Shown here piece after piece: positions 1-7,347 of a stretch of 24,939 bases of DNA. Source of the stretch: a virus; IMG/VR virus record IMGVR_UViG_3300050011_000062, positions 1-24,939 of that record; one strand, written 5' to 3'. How positions within the stretch are numbered: position 1 is the stretch's first letter; each line of letters begins with the position of its first letter. The notes below the pieces were generated by a model. The model was not told where the DNA came from, searched no databases, and saw only the letters and a list, made by a program, of their open reading frames with translations. The position numbers and the translations under genes were made by a program.

Positions 1-1
1 G

Positions 2-385
2 TTATTGGGAGATGAACGACTTTTATTTGCCAATCAATGCGTCGGGCTTGAAGAATTATATACAGAGTTAGAGAAATTTGACACCGCTGCTGCGACACAT
101 GACGACATTGTTTCTGCTTTATCGATCCTCGTAGATCAGTTCTCAAGTTATGCGGAAATGGAAGGCCGAATGTCATCAGTCGCGCCTGACTTTTGTTCTA
201 ATCCGCAAATGAAACAACAGTACGATCATATTTATGGCGCTGGCGTTTTCGAAAAGATGATCAGTCAAAAGAATTTTGAATCTTCGTTAGATCATCCGGA
301 ATTGTCGAGCGGCGAAGCGCTGAAAGCCGCGCAACAAGATGCAGCGCAAGATTATGATCCGTTACAAGAAGCAGGTTTGTGGTAA
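2..385 (+). CDS. Terminase large subunit, C-terminal fragment (partial)
   Basis: The reading frame is open to the left edge of the window, so this is the 3' end of a longer gene; the apparent TTG start at position 5 is unlikely to be real. The fragment contains a leucine-rich stretch followed by HDDIVSALSILVDQF. That His-Asp-Asp then Ala-Leu pattern resembles the last acidic motif of the RNase H-like nuclease domain of phage terminases, which cut concatemeric DNA and power packaging through the portal. The tail after the motif is hydrophilic and ends in EAGLW. The position directly upstream of a portal gene is the usual one for a terminase. It could instead be another virion gene end, since only about 127 residues are visible and the ATPase motifs lie outside the window. 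Confidence 0.62.
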   Translation, partial: LLGDERLLFANQCVGLEELYTELEKFDTAAATHDDIVSALSILVDQFSSYAEMEGRMSSVAPDFCSNPQMKQQYDHIYGAGVFEKMISQKNFESSLDHPELSSGEALKAAQQDAAQDYDPLQEAGLW

Positions 386-407
386 ATGTGTTTAGGAAGG
401 AGAGCCA

Positions 408-560
408 GTGGCAGACGAACAGATAAACGGCATGGCAGTTCTGGAATTTCCGAGTCCGGGCACTTATTACATTGATTGGGATGCGATAATGGCCGATATT
501 CGCGGTAAGAATTTTGCGATTGACAAACAATACGTAAAAATAGTTGACAAGAAAGTCTAG
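408..560 (+). CDS. Small 50-residue protein of unknown function
   Basis: This short ORF starts with GTG at 408, a few bases after a strong AGGAAGGAG ribosome binding site, and ends with TAG at 558-560. It lies between the terminase and portal genes with short gaps on both sides. Its N-terminus, MADEQINGMAVLEFPSPG, closely matches the portal N-terminus MEEQINGMAVDSVGFPSDG, so the two starts share a common origin. The rest (YYIDWDAIMADIRGKNFAIDK) matches no family I recognise. It has no membrane segment or cysteine motif. The ribosome binding site and the conserved N-terminal peptide support translation; the role is unknown. Confidence 0.6.
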   Translation: MADEQINGMAVLEFPSPGTYYIDWDAIMADIRGKNFAIDKQYVKIVDKKV

Positions 561-576
561 AAAGCGATGGGGGTAA

Positions 577-777
577 ATGGAAGAACAGATTAACGGAATG
601 GCAGTTGATTCCGTTGGTTTTCCGAGTGATGGCAATCCTAGCGCACCGCTTGTAGCAAATGATTTTAATCAAGCTGGCGAAACGAAAACAGTAAGTGCTG
701 ACCTTTCCTTAGTTTGTGGATCAGCGCAAGCCGCTAGAGATTACTGCGCGAACAACCAATGGAATCTCTTATGGCGT
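577..777 (+). CDS. Portal protein, exon 1 (residues 1-67)
   Basis: This is the first coding part of an intron-split portal gene. It starts at ATG 577 after a G-rich but non-classical leader (GATGGGGGTAA) and runs in frame to TGG CGT at 772-777. The unspliced frame would stop at TGA 778-780. The last six exon bases, TGGCGT, pair with GCGCCA at 788-793, leaving a U-G pair at the exon end, as in a group I intron P1 helix. Joining base 777 to base 975 continues the frame as ...QWNLLWR|VDADLLFQSPRPL. The spliced protein would be 710 residues. Residues ARDYCANNQWNLLWRVDADLL would then form an uninterrupted N-terminal region before the conserved portal body. Confidence 0.72.
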
Positions 778-974
778 TGAGAGTATTGCGCCAGTAAAAT
801 CTTCTCTGATTGACTTGAACCCTGAAATGGCAACAAGGGCGAAGCCGTAAGGCACGCTGAGAGACTAAGTGAGAAGACACTCTTCGAGTGATGCGATAGT
901 CCGACCATACGGGAATTGAACCGTATGAGGTAGACAGAAATGTTCTACCCTGTATGATTGATACAGTAACATCG
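778..974 (+). ncRNA. ORF-less group I intron in the portal gene
   Basis: This 197-nt insert has the parts of a self-splicing group I intron. P1 pairs exon 772-777 with 788-793. P3 pairs CTTCTC 801-806 with GAGAAG 871-876. P7 pairs GACTA 863-867 with TAGTC 897-901 in the context GCGATAGTCC. P8 is CACTC/GAGTG (878-882 with 886-890). P9 is CATACGG/CCGTATG (906-912 with 921-927). A further hairpin, GGTAGA/TCTACC (929-934 with 944-949), carries the loop CAGAAATGT. The intron ends in G at 974. It closely resembles the introns at 7709-7909 and 7956-8156 and encodes no protein. The pairing is read by eye; no covariance model was run. Confidence 0.88.
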
Positions 975-2906
975 GTGGATGCCGATCTTCTTTTTCAATC
1001 GCCGCGCCCTCTCAGCGTATATGAAAATACGTATGTCATGGAACCGAACGTACAACGGTTCACCGTCGCGAAAATCGTTAACGCGATCATTCCACAATTA
1101 TATAAGGGTCTTTTTTACGACGATCCGCCGATGCTTATGCGCCCGCGACCGGGAACTCCGCAAGCAATTGTAGACGCAAAACAAGCTCTCTTTTCTTACA
1201 TTCTCGACGAATGTAATTTCAAACAACAGACGAAGTGGGGCATGGAAACAATGGCCACTTTCGGGACTGGTATTTGGAAGTGGGGAATTGATTGGAAAGA
1301 TATCACGACTTGGAAGCGAAAAGCATCTGTCGTCAGCGTTGAAGTCGGCCCGGATCAAGCGACACAGAGTTCAGTAGTCGTTACGAATGAAGCGCCGAAA
1401 GTCACGCCGACTATAACAACGATGCGACTTCCGTTTTTTGAGCACAGACCGCTAGATAAAGTCCTTGTCGATCCACATCTTGAAGTCAGCGATATTCGTA
1501 AAGCTGATTGGGTTGTAGATGTTCATTACATGGACTTTTATCAACTCGAAGAGATTCGCCAAGCGATTGAAGATTCTACAGACAAGACCGCTACTGAAGG
1601 GTGGTCAATTCCGAAGAATCTTCGCGATACGTGGATCAAGACTACGAGTACAGTCACAAATCTTCAACAAGAACAAAATATTTACGCAACTGGCGCGGTT
1701 CATCATTCGAAAGACATGCCAATTCAGGCCGGACCCGATCCGCTGCGCAAGAAATTAGAAGTTCTGGAATATTGGGATAAGAAACGAAAGATCATCGTCA
1801 TTAACGGCGAGACTGTACTTTATACAGGTACAAACGAATTTGACCAACTTCCATTTTTGTCATGCAATTGGTGGAGTCGGCCAAAAGCGTTCTTCGGAAT
1901 GGGACTTGGGTTAGTCATCGGCCAGAATCAACGCGTCGATCAAGGCGCGATTAATGCCATATTAAAGATTCTGTCTTTTGGCGTTAATCCGATTTATCTC
2001 CAGAAACGCGAAGCGAATACCGCGACACAAATGATCCGAACCGGACTCGGCAAGATTATGAAAGTCGATGGACCTGCTGATGAAGCATTCCATCTTCTTG
2101 AACAGCCGAAAGTTCCGTCTGATGTTTGGTCCGCGTTAAAAGAATCACAAGATAGTTCAGAATCCGCTTCGGGGGCCGATCAACAACTCGTTCAGGGTTC
2201 TACTGCTGGTCCTCGGTCTGGTATGGGTCGAACATCGGGCGGCGCTGCAATTCAGGCATCAGCGTCTGCAACTCGATTAGACGGCCCGCTAGACAATTTT
2301 ATTGAACAAGTATTCAAGCCGTTTCTGTCTATTCTTGACATGTTAGTTTTTCGATTTATGCACGACGAATGGATTTTGCACATTCTTGGTGAATTACTCG
2401 GTAGAAAGTTGACTCAGGCTTTTCCGATGCAAGATTATTGGGATTCAAATATTGAATTCGAAATTCTTGCAGGCGCGTCGATGTCGGCTCGTCGAACGAT
2501 GGCGCAATCGATGGTCATGTTGACACAGATTTTTGACAATCCGCAAATTGGCGAACAGTTAGCCGATATCAACGAAGAATATATCGACTATGATGCGATT
2601 CTTCGAATGTGGATGGAAGCTTCGGAATGGAAGAACAATGCCGATATCATTAAAAAAATGACTCCGCAGATGATTGCAAAGCGCCAAGCACAATCGAAAG
2701 CCGCGCAAATGCAAGCACAAGTCCAAGCGAAGCAGCAAGACTCTGTCCAGAAGTTCCAGCAAAAGAGTGATCTTGCCGATCAATCGAGCAACAATCGAAT
2801 CAAAGAAGATTTGGTTGTTGCAGCCGCGAAGGGTTCCGGATTGGATGAAACCACTCTTGGCGAACCAAGCGCCATCGGACTTCAGGGTCAAACTCCTTCG
2901 GTGTAG
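975..2906 (+). CDS. Portal protein, exon 2 (main body)
   Basis: This is the body of a large portal-like protein, the dodecameric ring at the capsid vertex through which DNA passes. An ATG at 954 opens the same frame but lies inside the intron, so the spliced product should start at 577. Visible features are the region ENTYVMEPNVQRFTVAKIVN, a middle section with FFGMGLGLVIGQNQRVDQGA, and a Gly/Ser/Ala-rich stretch (QGSTAGPRSGMGRTSGGAA) followed by the LDNFIEQVFKPFL helix. The C-terminus is rich in Gln, Ala and Lys and likely forms a coiled coil. The architecture and the position after the terminase support the portal call. The spliced length of 710 residues suits the larger podovirus-type portals. 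The family was judged from pattern only. Confidence 0.75.
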   Translation: MDADLLFQSPRPLSVYENTYVMEPNVQRFTVAKIVNAIIPQLYKGLFYDDPPMLMRPRPGTPQAIVDAKQALFSYILDECNFKQQTKWGMETMATFGTGIWKWGIDWKDITTWKRKASVVSVEVGPDQATQSSVVVTNEAPKVTPTITTMRLPFFEHRPLDKVLVDPHLEVSDIRKADWVVDVHYMDFYQLEEIRQAIEDSTDKTATEGWSIPKNLRDTWIKTTSTVTNLQQEQNIYATGAVHHSKDMPIQAGPDPLRKKLEVLEYWDKKRKIIVINGETVLYTGTNEFDQLPFLSCNWWSRPKAFFGMGLGLVIGQNQRVDQGAINAILKILSFGVNPIYLQKREANTATQMIRTGLGKIMKVDGPADEAFHLLEQPKVPSDVWSALKESQDSSESASGADQQLVQGSTAGPRSGMGRTSGGAAIQASASATRLDGPLDNFIEQVFKPFLSILDMLVFRFMHDEWILHILGELLGRKLTQAFPMQDYWDSNIEFEILAGASMSARRTMAQSMVMLTQIFDNPQIGEQLADINEEYIDYDAILRMWMEASEWKNNADIIKKMTPQMIAKRQAQSKAAQMQAQVQAKQQDSVQKFQQKSDLADQSSNNRIKEDLVVAAAKGSGLDETTLGEPSAIGLQGQTPSV

Positions 2907-2931
2907 CCAAGGAGATTAAAAATTAACTATT

Positions 2932-2950
2932 CGTAGCTTTATAACCTACG
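2932..2950 (+). other. Small hairpin with CTTTATAAC loop, copy 1
   Basis: CGTAG and CTACG pair over five bases around the nine-base loop CTTTATAAC (2937-2945), just after the portal stop and just before a terminator hairpin. The same loop recurs at 15524-15532 with a compensatory stem change. TATAAC also resembles a -10 promoter box, so this could be promoter sequence rather than an RNA structure. Confidence 0.4.
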
Positions 2951-2955
2951 GAACG

Positions 2956-2979
2956 GGGGCGATCATAACGAATCGCCCC
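2956..2979 (+). terminator. Probable intrinsic terminator after the portal gene
   Basis: GGGGCGAT (2956-2963) pairs perfectly with ATCGCCCC (2972-2979) around an eight-base loop. The hairpin is followed by AATTTATTCT, a modest T-rich tail. It separates the portal from the glycosyltransferase. Confidence 0.6.
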
Positions 2980-3007
2980 AATTTATTCTGGCCCGAAGCA
3001 GGAGATG

Positions 3008-3985
3008 ATGAAAGTTCTGTTCGTATTAAAGAAAAGCGGATACGGTTGCAATTATAACTATGGAACAAGCGGATTGTTAAATTCTTCGAAGTTCATCGTT
3101 GATATGTTAAATAAGAACAGCGTGGACGCGAAGTTGGTAGTTGTGAACGACAACAATAGTATCGACCGGGAAGTTTTTAACTTCCGGCCTGATACAGTTG
3201 TAATCGAAGCACTTTGGGTCGTGCCCGAGAAATTTGACGTATTGAAGAATTTACACCCAAACGTCAAATGGGTTGTACGTATACACAGCGATTTACCGTT
3301 TCTCGCGTCTGATTCAATCGCAATGTCTTGGACGTTCGAGTACTTAAAACGCGGAGTATTCGTTGCATTTAACGATAAACGGACGTTTGAAAGTATTAAA
3401 GATATCTCATCGGAAGATGGCGTGTTATATCTTCCGAATTTTTATCCGGTCGAAAGTCGGCATCGTAAAGAAAGTTTTGAGTTAAATATTGGTTGTTTCG
3501 GGGCAATTAGGCCGTTGAAGAATCAACTGATCCAAGCAGTCGCCGCAATACAATATGCTGATTCGGTCAACCGACAGTTAAATTTTTATGTCAACGGAAC
3601 TCGTTGTGAAGATGGCGGCGAACGCGTTCTTAAGAATCTTCGGGCGCTGTTTGAAAACACCGGGCACAACCTGATCGAAATAACTTGGCTTGACAGAGAT
3701 GAATTTCTAGAGATTATGTCGAAGATGAGTTTGGCGATGTGTGTCTCTTTTACAGAGACATTTTGTATCGTCGCCGCAGACGCGGTTACAGTCGGAACGC
3801 CATTGATCTGTTCTTCGCAAGTACCTTGGACAGTCAAGTCTTCTGTTGTTTCGACAACAAACGTCGATGAGATTGCTAAACGAATTGGAGAGTTGATCGG
3901 ATCAGAGACGAACGCCGAAGATAATCGTATGCATTTAAGAGGATATTCAAGACACAGCGAAGAGATTTGGTTAAACACTTTATAA
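3008..3985 (+). CDS. GT-B-fold glycosyltransferase
   Basis: The 325-residue product resembles family 1/4 GT-B glycosyltransferases, which move a sugar from a nucleotide donor to an acceptor. The N-terminal half begins MKVLFVLKKSGYG, a beta strand and glycine-rich turn. The second domain opens with IGCFGAIRPLKNQ (about residues 161-173). The donor-site region is SFTETFCIVAADAVTVGTPL (247-266), where E250 and the G-T-P turn match the usual E...G.P pattern. ATG codons occur at 3005 and 3008; AGGAG ends at 3004, so 3008 is the more plausible start. It lies alone between hairpins on both sides, like a cargo gene. It might modify virion proteins or host surface sugars; neither acceptor nor donor can be inferred. 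Confidence 0.75.
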   Translation: MKVLFVLKKSGYGCNYNYGTSGLLNSSKFIVDMLNKNSVDAKLVVVNDNNSIDREVFNFRPDTVVIEALWVVPEKFDVLKNLHPNVKWVVRIHSDLPFLASDSIAMSWTFEYLKRGVFVAFNDKRTFESIKDISSEDGVLYLPNFYPVESRHRKESFELNIGCFGAIRPLKNQLIQAVAAIQYADSVNRQLNFYVNGTRCEDGGERVLKNLRALFENTGHNLIEITWLDRDEFLEIMSKMSLAMCVSFTETFCIVAADAVTVGTPLICSSQVPWTVKSSVVSTTNVDEIAKRIGELIGSETNAEDNRMHLRGYSRHSEEIWLNTL

Positions 3986-4178
3986 CAAGGTCTGTACAGC
4001 GTCTGACCATACGTTAATGTGTCGGTACCCGGTTGTGTATCCCATTAAAGGCGGTCTTTGGGCCGCTAACAACCCTAATTTTACTGCCCTTCGTTGAAAA
4101 GTAGGCTTGCTCCGGACCCAGAGTAACGGGCGTCTGTCGTGATACGAATAGCGACGGTTTTGTCTTCTTGGAGGAGAA
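3986..4178 (+). other. Intergenic region with nested hairpins, possible terminator
   Basis: No ORF is supported here. GCGGTC (4051-4056) pairs with GGCCGC (4061-4066) with one G-U pair, and an outer stem GGTTGT/ACAACC (4031-4036 with 4069-4074) encloses it. CTAATTTTA follows, so this may terminate the glycosyltransferase transcript. Downstream, GCCC...CGTTG can pair with TAACGGGC. A copy of the nine-mer CTTTATAAC overlaps the stop codon upstream (3978-3986), without a hairpin. The region ends at GGAGGAG before the next gene. Confidence 0.35.
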
Positions 4179-4514
4179 ATGCTTGCAGTTAACGACGCAG
4201 TAAAAGGTATTGACGTTGATATCGTGTTGACCGAAATAGAACGGTCTTTACTTGCTGCTTACGTCAAGACTGAAGCGTTTGACGTTCTTCAGAGATTGAT
4301 GGAAAATGTCGTGGTTTCATACAATGTCAGATTGACAAATACTGATCCGACGAAACCTGAAGACGTTCTTGTAAATCACCGACTCGCGAACGCAGTTGGC
4401 GGATTTTACACAAGTCTGATCGCCCGGTTGAAAGAAGAACTCACGGTCGAGAATTACAATAATCGGGCCAGAACTGAGCCGGAAAATAATATGCAGTTAG
4501 ACGGATTGAGATAA
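4179..4514 (+). CDS. Small phage protein of unknown function (111 residues)
   Basis: ATG 4179 follows GGAGGAGAA, an excellent ribosome binding site. The product is mostly alpha-helical in appearance: an acidic N-terminal part, then a helix around FDVLQRLMENVVVSYNVRL and another around LANAVGGFYTSLIARLKEEL. It has no cysteines, membrane segment or recognisable motif. The stop codon TAA overlaps the ATG of the next gene by one base, so the two are translationally coupled. Its place between portal and scaffold genes suggests an assembly or packaging accessory role, which is inference only. Confidence 0.75.
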   Translation: MLAVNDAVKGIDVDIVLTEIERSLLAAYVKTEAFDVLQRLMENVVVSYNVRLTNTDPTKPEDVLVNHRLANAVGGFYTSLIARLKEELTVENYNNRARTEPENNMQLDGLR

Positions 4515-4810
4515 TGGCGAACGCATTTCCGATTTTACCTGGACAAACTAACGAAGCTTACGAGGCTCGCCAGAAGCGTATTTCATATCCGCGTGCCGTG
4601 TCGTGGGACTTAGTTAAAGACCATGAGAAACAAGCGTATGCTAATCACTATCAATCACTAACACGATTGGCTGAACGAGGCGGTCTTAGTCCGCTGGAAT
4701 TGTGGTGTGTGGTTAACGATACGAAGTGGTACGACAAAGGCGATATGACCGAGACAAAAGCAATTGCATGGCTTCGTGATCTTAATGATGTAGAATGGCA
4801 TAAATTTTAA
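4514..4810 (+). CDS. Small phage protein of unknown function (98 residues)
   Basis: The gene starts at the ATG in the TAATG overlap with the preceding gene and ends at TAA 4808-4810. The protein is rich in Trp and Tyr, with the C-terminal stretch LSPLELWCVVNDTKWYDKGD followed by AIAWLRDLNDVEWHKF. I recognise no family. Coupling to the 111-residue protein upstream and the scaffold gene 22 bases downstream places it in the capsid-assembly operon. Confidence 0.72.
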   Translation: MANAFPILPGQTNEAYEARQKRISYPRAVSWDLVKDHEKQAYANHYQSLTRLAERGGLSPLELWCVVNDTKWYDKGDMTETKAIAWLRDLNDVEWHKF

Positions 4811-4831
4811 TGGTTTTTAGGAGGAGAGTAA

Positions 4832-5779
4832 ATGACAGAAGAAGTTATTGTACAAGATATAATCGAACCGGAAGTAATCGAAGCGCCGCCCGAACCTGAA
4901 TTGCGATACGAATATCAGCCGACAGACGCAGAAGGTCGATCAATCGGCGGAAAACAAGTCATCCTTTATCGAACGCCCGACGAACTGGCCGAGAAGTTGC
5001 GTGACCAAAATATTAGTCTCGTGCGGAAACTACGTCAAGTTACGAAAGAAGCAAGACTTGGTCGAGGTGAAGATTCGATTCCTGATGACGCAGAACGTTT
5101 CGCGCAGCCTGTTGACTTTCAACCTAAGCCATTGTCTGCTGGCGAACGTTATGCGATTTCACAAGATTTGAATGACCCGGAGAAGTTCGAAGCGGCCCGA
5201 GACAGACTGTTAGAATCGGCCATTGGCGCTTCGCCCGAAGATTTACGTAAGACATTAAATCAGCAACAGATTACAACGATGCAGCTTTTAGCCCGTCAAA
5301 ACGCGGCTATCTTTATGGAAAAGCATCCAGAGTTTTATTCTGTGACTGAGAACTTAGAAGTTTTGACGAATTGGATGATCAAGAATAGGCTATCACCAAC
5401 CGTCGCAAATTTTGAACGAGCCAATTCAACGATGAACGAAGCCGGATTGCTTCTTTCACCTCCTATCGTGCGTGAGGACGCTCCTGTGACGCGAGTCCCG
5501 GAGAACACGGTTCCTAATGCGGAACCAGTAGCACAAGTCACTCGGATTAGTGATTCTGTGCAACCGCAACAACCAAGCCAACCTGCAAGAATACCCTCGG
5601 GATTGAATTCTCGTGTTGCTTCTAACACCGGAGTTCAGCCGCAGACGGGCGCTCTTACATTGGCTGATATCGACCGCATGTCTTCTGACGAGTACAAACG
5701 GCGACTATTGACAGACCCGAAGTTTAGTGAGAATGTCGATAAACTCGAAGCAACTCGTCCCGCAAAGACACGTCGATAA
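4832..5779 (+). CDS. Scaffold-like capsid assembly protein
   Basis: This 315-residue protein directly precedes the MCP gene by 13 bases, the usual place of a scaffold. GGAGGAG precedes its ATG. The N-terminus is very acidic and Pro/Glu-rich (EPEVIEAPPEPELRYEYQ). The middle is helical and charged (residues about 50-200, with AEKLRDQNISLVRKLRQVTK). A Pro/Gln/Val-rich low-complexity linker follows (about 215-270). The C-terminus is a short helical unit with basic residues ending ATRPAKTRR. Acidic N-terminus, helical core, flexible linker and basic C-terminal tail are typical of scaffolds that hold MCP subunits during procapsid assembly and then leave. No protease motif is visible. Confidence 0.65.
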   Translation: MTEEVIVQDIIEPEVIEAPPEPELRYEYQPTDAEGRSIGGKQVILYRTPDELAEKLRDQNISLVRKLRQVTKEARLGRGEDSIPDDAERFAQPVDFQPKPLSAGERYAISQDLNDPEKFEAARDRLLESAIGASPEDLRKTLNQQQITTMQLLARQNAAIFMEKHPEFYSVTENLEVLTNWMIKNRLSPTVANFERANSTMNEAGLLLSPPIVREDAPVTRVPENTVPNAEPVAQVTRISDSVQPQQPSQPARIPSGLNSRVASNTGVQPQTGALTLADIDRMSSDEYKRRLLTDPKFSENVDKLEATRPAKTRR

Positions 5780-5792
5780 AAAGAGATGACAA

Positions 5793-6429
5793 ATGTCATT
5801 TTCACCCTCGGGGAATCAACTCTCTAACCTCCCGCAATCTACTGTTAAGTTTTACGACAAAAAGTTCCGGGAAAATTTAAAGGCTCAGACGCCATTCGTG
5901 GCCTGCGCCGAACGTCTCAATCTGCCAACCAATAGTGGTAACCAGTACGAGATGTTTATGTACGTGCCTTTAGCTGCAAACACTAATCAGACTACCGAAG
6001 GAACTGTCGGTTCGTCTCTGAGTGTTAGCGTGCTAACTACCACGGCCACAATCGGTGAATATGCCGATTACGCCAATTTCAGTTCGCTAAGTCTTGCGAC
6101 TGCGATTGACAATACCGTAGAGAACGTCGCGAAGGAAATGAGTTATCGCCTTGGCGAAAGTCTGTCCGCTCTCGTCCGTGCAACTTGCGACGGCGCGAAC
6201 AGCATCGATTCTAGCGTGCTGACTCAGTTGGCCGCGACTTCGACTTCGAGCTTTACTGCTCTGTCGTTGTCCCAGATTCGAAATAGCGTCCAGTCACTTG
6301 CTGGCCGCAGCGTTCGTCCTTTTGACGAAGCGAGTAAGAGTTTCATCGGAGTAATTCATCCCTTCGCCCTTGGCGATGTTTTGGCTGATAACTCCAACGA
6401 TTCGCCTATCGACATCCTGAAGCACACTT
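5793..6429 (+). CDS. Major capsid protein, exon 1 (about 212 residues)
   Basis: This is the 5' part of an MCP gene in four exons. ATG 5793 lies 13 bases after the scaffold stop. The coded part contains NQYEMFMYVPLAANTNQTTEG, a long spine-helix-like region, and SKSFIGVIHPFALGDVLADN, a region typical of phage capsid proteins of the HK97-fold class. The unspliced frame runs into the intron and stops at 6450-6452. The exon end CACACT(T) pairs with GGGTGTG at 6441-6447, giving a P1 helix with U-G pairs at the splice site. The boundary may be 6428, 6429 or 6430; 6429 joined to 7348 gives the most natural protein, ILKHT|LGQAKMDELV. MCP subunits form the icosahedral shell. Confidence 0.75.
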
Positions 6430-7347
6430 TAATTCTATTGGGGTGTGTATAAACTTAACTATATCGGGGAACATCAAGATTTCTCTTGACAATCCCGAGA
6501 TAACTTCTTATAATTAAGGAACATATGAAAGACCATTCTATAGCGTATATGGCGGGTCTGATTGACACAGATGGAACTCTTGGTATTTATTACAAGGGCG
6601 AGTCTGGATATCAGGCAAGTTTAGAGTTTTACAATGATGATGTGCAACTCATGAAATGGGTTGTTGAACACTTTGGCGGGCAGTTTAAACCAAAGAAAGA
6701 CCCAAGACGCGAGACTATCGGCTATCGATGGACTCCGCAAGGGCGACTTCATCTGTGTAGAATTCTTGATACATTAATTCCTTTCCTTGTCTTAAAGAAA
6801 TCTGAAGCAGTAATAGTTCGTCAATTTTTGAGTATATCGGGAGAAGCCCCGGACTTACGAAAGTATCTGGCGAACACTTGCAGATTCATTAAAGGCAAAA
6901 GAAGCATCGTAGAGACTGATACGTTAAGAAGTCTCTTAACAAGAAAACCAAACTTAATTCAAGCATACGTTGCAGGACTTATAGACGGCGATGGAAACAT
7001 CGACACTTATGAGTCTAGCGTTGTGATTGGGTTTACAAATATGTGCTATTCGCTTATAGATGAGTTAGTTACGCTCTATGGCGGCGGATGGTATCAATGT
7101 AAGCCGACAACACGACGATGGCAACTTAGCGGAATGAAATTTCAAGAAGCGTTTTTATTGAAGATTATTCCTTATCTTGAACTTAAGAAACAGAGAGCAA
7201 AGGATGCTCTTGAGTTTGTACGGAGTAGAATTAATACTCCGAGGCAATTTGGCAGACCTTGTAAAGAACTTATGATACAGTCCGATCTCATGGGCGACCA
7301 TGAGTGTGATTCTAACGGAAGTTAGAAATCCTAAACAATAATACCAG
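6430..7347 (+). ncRNA. Group I intron carrying a LAGLIDADG endonuclease gene
   Basis: About 918 nt interrupt the MCP gene. P1 pairs exon 6423-6429 with 6441-6447. P4/P5-like arms are visible as CGGG/CCCG (6465-6468 with 6494-6497) around TCAAG/CTTGA (6474-6478 with 6485-6489). At the 3' end, GATACAGTCC (7274-7283) looks like the S strand of P7. It is followed by a perfect hairpin CTCATGG-GCGA-CCATGAG (7287-7304), a P9 with a GNRA loop, and by TCTAAC-GGAA-GTTAGA (7311-7326). I could not place the partner strand of P7 or P3, so the core is incompletely resolved. It is not obviously related to the three small introns. The 3' end could also be 7351 or 7355. Confidence 0.75.
6525..7325 (+). CDS. 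LAGLIDADG homing endonuclease, intron-encoded
   Basis: This 266-residue protein has two dodecapeptide motifs, MAGLIDTDG (residues 9-17) and VAGLIDGDG (149-157), so it is a single-chain, two-repeat enzyme. The acidic residues D16 and D156 at the motif ends would bind the metal ions that cut DNA. Such enzymes cleave the intronless allele at the insertion site and so spread the intron by repair. Some also help the intron fold (maturase activity), which cannot be judged here. AAGGA lies about six bases before the ATG. The C-terminal codons (ELMIQSDLMGDHECDSNGS) overlap the P7/P9 hairpins of the intron, a compact arrangement that constrains both RNA and protein. Confidence 0.92.
   Translation: MKDHSIAYMAGLIDTDGTLGIYYKGESGYQASLEFYNDDVQLMKWVVEHFGGQFKPKKDPRRETIGYRWTPQGRLHLCRILDTLIPFLVLKKSEAVIVRQFLSISGEAPDLRKYLANTCRFIKGKRSIVETDTLRSLLTRKPNLIQAYVAGLIDGDGNIDTYESSVVIGFTNMCYSLIDELVTLYGGGWYQCKPTTRRWQLSGMKFQEAFLLKIIPYLELKKQRAKDALEFVRSRINTPRQFGRPCKELMIQSDLMGDHECDSNGS

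Noticed and set aside
954-974. ATG 954 as the portal start
   Set aside because: It lies within the last 21 bases of the group I intron and has no ribosome binding site. Splicing 777 to 975 gives a continuous protein from ATG 577.
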